A stretch of 64,000 nucleotides of DNA from Sinorhizobium fredii USDA 205 (GTDB lineage Bacteria > Pseudomonadota > Alphaproteobacteria > Rhizobiales > Rhizobiaceae): assembly GCF_001461695.1 (NCBI RefSeq), contig NZ_AUTC01000189.1:1-64000 (forward strand), given 5' to 3'. Made by a program: the position numbers and the translations under genes. Below, piece after piece: positions 60,763 to 64,000 of the stretch; within the stretch, counting starts at the first letter, position 1, and every line of letters begins with the position of its first letter. The notes beneath the pieces were generated by a model. That model was not told the origin of the DNA, searched no databases, and saw only the letters and a list, made by a program, of their open reading frames with translations.

Positions 60763-61367
60763 TGAATGCGCGCGCGTGGCAGCGGATGCTTTCCGGCCGG
60801 CGGCTCGATCTGCTCGATCCCTCGCCGCTCGACGTCGAGCTTTCGGATATCGCCCACGGGCTTGCCCGGGTGGCCCGGTGGAACGGCCAGACGGTTGGCG
60901 ATCACGCCTTTTCGGTTGCCCAGCATAGCCTGTTGGTCGAGGATATTTTTCGCCGCACCAACCGCTGCAACGCGGCCGATTGCCTGATGGCACTTCTCCA
61001 CGATGCACCCGAATATGTCATCGGCGACATGATTTCGCCGTTCAAGGCCGTGGTCGGCGGCGGATACAAGGCGGTCGAGAGGCGGCTCGAAAGCGCCGTC
61101 CATCTGCGCTTCGGCCTGCCGCCTCACACGCCCAAGGAGCTCAAGGAGCGGATCAAGAAAGCCGATCGCGTCGCCGCCTATTTCGAAGCGACGGAACTTG
61201 CCGGCTTTTCACCGGAGGAGGCGCGCAAGTTCTTCGGCCAGCCGCGCGGCGTGACGCGCGAGACGCTGCTGATCGACCCCTTGCCGGCGGTCGATGCTCA
61301 ACGGCTTTTCGCCGAGCGCTTCACGTCGCTGGAGGCGGAGCACATCAGGACGAGCCAGGAGGCCTGA
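60759..61367 (+). CDS. HD-domain phosphohydrolase (YfbR-like)
   Basis: The 202-residue protein has the HD metal site: HAFSVAQHSLLVED (about residues 49-62), LLHDAPEY (about 80-87) and a distal Asp region. Length and the GDMISPFK following the HD are typical of YfbR-type 5'-deoxynucleotidases. Specific activity is inferred. It overlaps ygfZ by four bases. Confidence 0.88.
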   Translation: MMNARAWQRMLSGRRLDLLDPSPLDVELSDIAHGLARVARWNGQTVGDHAFSVAQHSLLVEDIFRRTNRCNAADCLMALLHDAPEYVIGDMISPFKAVVGGGYKAVERRLESAVHLRFGLPPHTPKELKERIKKADRVAAYFEATELAGFSPEEARKFFGQPRGVTRETLLIDPLPAVDAQRLFAERFTSLEAEHIRTSQEA

Positions 61368-61368
61368 C

Positions 61369-61908
61369 ATGACAGGCATCGTCGTCTCGCCGCTCGGCCG
61401 CATCGCAGAAATGGCAGTCCGCCACGGCTGCCGCGAAATGCTCAGCCTGATGGCCAAGGGGCAGGATTTTCACCGGCCCGGCATAATCGAGCGAGACAAA
61501 CATCTGACGATCGGCGTCAACGACATCAGCTTTGCCGGAACCGGCGACCTGATTGCGCCGCAGGAGGCGCATGTCGTGCAGATCATCGACTTCGCCCGCA
61601 AGTGGGACCGCTCGCGGCCACTGCTCGTCCATTGCTGGATGGGGGTCTCCCGCTCGCCGGCCGCGGCGCTGATCGCGGCGCTGGCCGTCGCGCCGGACCA
61701 GGATGACGCGGCTCTCGCATTACGCTTGCGGCTCGCCTCACCCTTTGCCACGCCGAATGCGCGGCTTGTGGAGATCGGCGACGAAGCGCTGTCGCGACAG
61801 GGAAGGCTCGTCGCCGCGGTGCGAGCGATCGGCCGCGGGGCCGACGCCGACGGCAATGCTCCCTTCCTCCTGCCTCTCCTTCCGAAAGATGAGCGCCATG
61901 CAGGTTGA
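61369..61908 (+). CDS. Protein tyrosine phosphatase-like protein
   Basis: The 179-residue protein has the phosphatase P-loop CWMGVSRSP (Cys-x5-Arg, near residue 88), preceded by IVVSP and followed by a helical end. Such rhizobial proteins resemble dual-specificity or tyrosine phosphatases. It begins one base after the HD gene's stop and overlaps the nadQ reading frame, so the four genes are coupled. Its substrate is unknown. Confidence 0.82.
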   Translation: MTGIVVSPLGRIAEMAVRHGCREMLSLMAKGQDFHRPGIIERDKHLTIGVNDISFAGTGDLIAPQEAHVVQIIDFARKWDRSRPLLVHCWMGVSRSPAAALIAALAVAPDQDDAALALRLRLASPFATPNARLVEIGDEALSRQGRLVAAVRAIGRGADADGNAPFLLPLLPKDERHAG

Positions 61909-62878
61909 GGGGGTGCCGGTCACCGTCGAGATTGGCCTCAACGCGGTCATCGTCGCCGTCGTCAACCGCAGTCCGCGCATTCTCGCGGTCAGCGAAACGG
62001 ACGGCGACACGCGCGACAGCCTGCCCTTCGGCCCCTTCGATCCGGCGCGCCACCGCACGTTCGAGGCGAGCCTGCGCGCCCGCGTCGAAAAACGAACGGC
62101 GCTGAAGCTCGGCTATATCGAACAGCTCTATACCTTCGGCGACCGCGGACGCCAGCGCCTGCCGGGTGAAGAAGGCAAGCACATGGTCTCCGTCGGCTAC
62201 CTGGCGCTGACCCGTACCGATGCCGAAAACAACGAGAGGCTGGCGGAGGCCGGCGCCCATTGGCGGGACTGGTACGGCTATCTGCCCTGGGAAGACTGGC
62301 GGCAGGGACGTCCTGCAGTGCTCGACCAGACGATCCTGCCAGCCCTTGCCCGCTGGGAAGCCGGTCTTGCCGGCGACGAGAGATCCGCGGCAAACGTACA
62401 ACGCCGGTCGCGCGTGCGGCTGGCGTTCGGCCTCGACGATTTTCCGTGGGACGAGGAGCGCGTGCTGGAACGCTACGAACTGCTCTATGAAGCGGGGCTG
62501 GTGCGCGAGGCGGTGATCGACGGCCATTGCCGCGAAACGGACAAGCCAGCGGCGGGGCTGGCGATGCGGCACGACCATCGCCGCATCGTCGCAACGGCCG
62601 TCGCCCGGCTGCGTGGCAAGATCAAGTACCGGCCGGTGGTTTTCGAACTGATGCCGCCGGAATTCACCCTTACGGATCTTCAGGCGACGGTCGAGGCGAT
62701 CTCCGGCCGCCATCTGCACAAGCAGAACTTCCGCCGGCTGGTCGAGGGCGCGGAACTGGTCGAGCCAACGGGAGGATCGCTCGCCTCGACTGGCGGCCGG
62801 CCGGCCGCGCTCTTCCGCTTCCGACGACAGATCCTCGATGAACGCCCTGCGCCCGGCCTCAAGGTGGGTGGACGGTGA
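61889..62878 (+). CDS. nadQ: NadQ, NAD-biosynthesis transcriptional regulator
   Basis: The 329-residue protein (ATG 61889; alternative 61898) combines a NUDIX-like N-terminal fold (VTVEIGLNAVIVAVV, with no functional NUDIX box) and a C-terminal winged helix (about residues 230-310; FELMPPEFTLTDLQATVEAI, HLHKQNFRRLVE). This is the alphaproteobacterial NadQ architecture, known from comparative genomics to repress nadABC. The neighbouring minus-strand nadC supports this. It overlaps the phosphatase gene by about 20 bases. Confidence 0.82.
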   Translation: MSAMQVEGVPVTVEIGLNAVIVAVVNRSPRILAVSETDGDTRDSLPFGPFDPARHRTFEASLRARVEKRTALKLGYIEQLYTFGDRGRQRLPGEEGKHMVSVGYLALTRTDAENNERLAEAGAHWRDWYGYLPWEDWRQGRPAVLDQTILPALARWEAGLAGDERSAANVQRRSRVRLAFGLDDFPWDEERVLERYELLYEAGLVREAVIDGHCRETDKPAAGLAMRHDHRRIVATAVARLRGKIKYRPVVFELMPPEFTLTDLQATVEAISGRHLHKQNFRRLVEGAELVEPTGGSLASTGGRPAALFRFRRQILDERPAPGLKVGGR

Positions 62879-62881
62879 ATT

Positions 62882-63403
62882 CTACTTAATGACCGCGCAG
62901 GCGAGACGGTCGCCGGCATCTCCGGCCGGCTGGCTGCGGTTGTCGTCGGAGCGTGCATGGATGACCAGGGCACGTCCGCGAATGGCCGTTCGCTTGTCGT
63001 CGAGCGAGACGAAGCTGTTGAACACCTGGGCACGCAATACGCCGTCGGCCCCGACGAACTGATTGGGCATGTCGCCGGCATGCGGGCCGTGGGCAGCGAG
63101 GAAGCCGTGCTCGGCGCCCTCATCTCCGTCGAGAAAATGCTTGCCGGCAGACTCGAAGCCGTCTGCGACGTCGCATCGCCCCGTTTCGTGAACATGGAAG
63201 GCCACCCAGGTATCCTTGGGAAGGCCGCTGACCTCCATCTCGATCAGCACACCCTTGCCGCCAGAGGTCAATGTCGCCCGTCCGGTGTCCGTGCCGTCCT
63301 TGCCGACGAATTCGGCCGTCGCCGTCTGCGATGATTGTTGCGCCGAGGCAGCCGCCGCCAGCCCCACGGCAGCGGCGAGCGCGATTACCACCCTGATCAT
63401 CAT
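62882..63403 (-). CDS. sodC: Cu/Zn superoxide dismutase family protein
   Basis: The 173-residue periplasmic protein has a signal peptide ending AAASA near residue 20. Metal ligands are visible: AFHVHETG (two His near 66-68), HFL and EHGFLAAHGPHAGDMPN (bridging and zinc His, about 87-110) and VIHARSDD (His/Asp). The Cys in RCDVAD and the last LACAVIK make the disulfide. It removes superoxide from the periplasm. I start at MMIRVVIALAA (63403). It is divergent-free and tail-to-tail with nadQ with three bases between stops. Confidence 0.92.
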   Translation of the reverse strand: MMIRVVIALAAAVGLAAAASAQQSSQTATAEFVGKDGTDTGRATLTSGGKGVLIEMEVSGLPKDTWVAFHVHETGRCDVADGFESAGKHFLDGDEGAEHGFLAAHGPHAGDMPNQFVGADGVLRAQVFNSFVSLDDKRTAIRGRALVIHARSDDNRSQPAGDAGDRLACAVIK

Positions 63404-63498
63404 CGTTCCTTCCTCGCTGTCGGTTTGAGAAGCAACGCGCGGTTGCCCATCTCGTTCCAACGGCAATTTCGGAGATAGGCCGGTAGACGAGCCCGCAG

Positions 63499-64000
63499 TC
63501 AGACCGAAATATCGAGCCCGATGTCGAGGGTCGGTGCCGCCATGGTGATCTTCGACGTCGAGATATAGTCGACGCCGGTCTCGGCGATCGCGCGGATCGT
63601 CTCGATCTTGACATTGCCGGACGCCTCGAGCCGGGTGCGGCGCGGGTCGTCAGCATAGGCGGCGGCGCTCAGCCCCCAATGTCCGGCATTGACGGCCACC
63701 GCCTCGCGCAGGAGCTCCGGGCCCATATTGTCGAGCAGGATGACGTCGGGTGCGGCGGTCAGCGCCTCGCGCATCTGCGCCAGCCCCTCCACTTCGACCT
63801 CGACCTTGACCAGATGCCCGCAATAGGCACGGGCCGCACGGATGGCGCCGGCGACACCGCCTGAAACTGCGATATGATTGTCCTTGATCAGCACCGCGTC
63901 ATCCAGGCCGTAGCGATGGTTGGAGCCCCCGCCGAGCCGAACGGCGTATTTCTCGAGCGCCCGAAGGCCGGGAATGGTCTTGCGGGTGCAGCAGACCTTC
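63499..64000 (-). CDS. nadC: Nicotinate-nucleotide pyrophosphorylase [carboxylating], C-terminal part, cut by the window edge
   Basis: The visible 167 residues are the C-terminal half of quinolinate phosphoribosyltransferase: KVCCTRKTIPGLR, YAVRLGGGSNHR, the catalytic LIKDNHIA, EVEVEGL, ILLDNM and the end TLDIGLDISV. It makes nicotinate mononucleotide in the de novo NAD pathway. The start is past base 64000, where nadA and nadB would be expected upstream. NadQ lies 0.6 kb away as the likely controller. Confidence 0.95.
   Translation of the reverse strand, partial: KVCCTRKTIPGLRALEKYAVRLGGGSNHRYGLDDAVLIKDNHIAVSGGVAGAIRAARAYCGHLVKVEVEVEGLAQMREALTAAPDVILLDNMGPELLREAVAVNAGHWGLSAAAYADDPRRTRLEASGNVKIETIRAIAETGVDYISTSKITMAAPTLDIGLDISV

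Noticed and set aside
1..64000. tRNA, rRNA, CRISPR arrays, prophage or insertion sequences
   Set aside because: No cloverleaf-like sequence ending in CCA context, no regularly spaced direct repeats, and no transposase, integrase or phage structural gene was recognised.

Overview
This 64 kb window is GC-rich, almost fully coding chromosomal DNA from an alphaproteobacterium of the order Rhizobiales. Gene content, gene order and the repeat families suggest Sinorhizobium/Ensifer. That genus call is recognition from memory, not a database search. Most genes are conserved housekeeping genes. There is no phage, transposase, CRISPR array, rRNA or tRNA that I can recognise.

Layout. 1-12 kb is the most accessory part: a LivH-type permease diverging from a CGNR regulator coupled to a lipoprotein, ndk, a GST, a DinB-like protein, an 887-residue adenylation/carrier/acyltransferase fusion, a small secreted protein, an ABC-F ATPase, a GNAT acetyltransferase and a probable galactose dehydrogenase. 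12-21.5 kb holds holC-pepA on the minus strand and the plus-strand run lptF-lptG-lptD-surA-like-pdxA-rsmA, for lipopolysaccharide transport and outer-membrane assembly. 21.7-28.7 kb is a minus-strand fatty-acid and cell-envelope cluster: fabD-fabG-acpP-fabF-mltG-yicC-gmk. 30.8-35.2 kb is rpsF-rpsR-DUF2232-rplI-dnaB, in which rplI carries an apparent one-base deletion. 35.4-43.3 kb carries an AraC regulator with azlCD, then alr, radA, cvpA, purF and an SDR. 43.3-48.8 kb has the phosphatidylethanolamine pair psd-pssA, an Atm1-like ABC exporter and a LysM protein. 49-56 kb has a LOG-family protein, rarD, cimA, pip, three tandem GFA-fold genes and cysS. 56.7-64 kb has a very small ORF, an SRAP protein, a NUDIX hydrolase, several small secreted or unknown proteins, then ygfZ-HD hydrolase-tyrosine phosphatase-nadQ, a Cu/Zn superoxide dismutase and the 3' part of nadC.

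How the genes work together. Many neighbours overlap by 1-4 bases (ATGA, GTGA or TGATG junctions), so translational coupling is common: CGNR/lipoprotein, lptF/lptG/lptD, pdxA/rsmA, azlC/azlD, the GFA genes with pip, NUDIX/TIGR02301 and ygfZ/HD. Envelope biogenesis is the main theme (Lpt, Fab, MltG, Alr, PssA/Psd, LysM). Intergenic regions hold clear intrinsic terminators and several families of palindromic repeat, including a composite element present twice in opposite orientation and a RIME-like element of 169 bp.

The points most worth a second look are the A-domain/carrier/acyltransferase-3 fusion (a possible one-protein surface-acylation system), the rplI frameshift, the triple GFA array, the operator-like palindrome before the CGNR gene, the short secreted protein with a repeated YY-x-GIS motif, and the 58-codon ORF at 56731.
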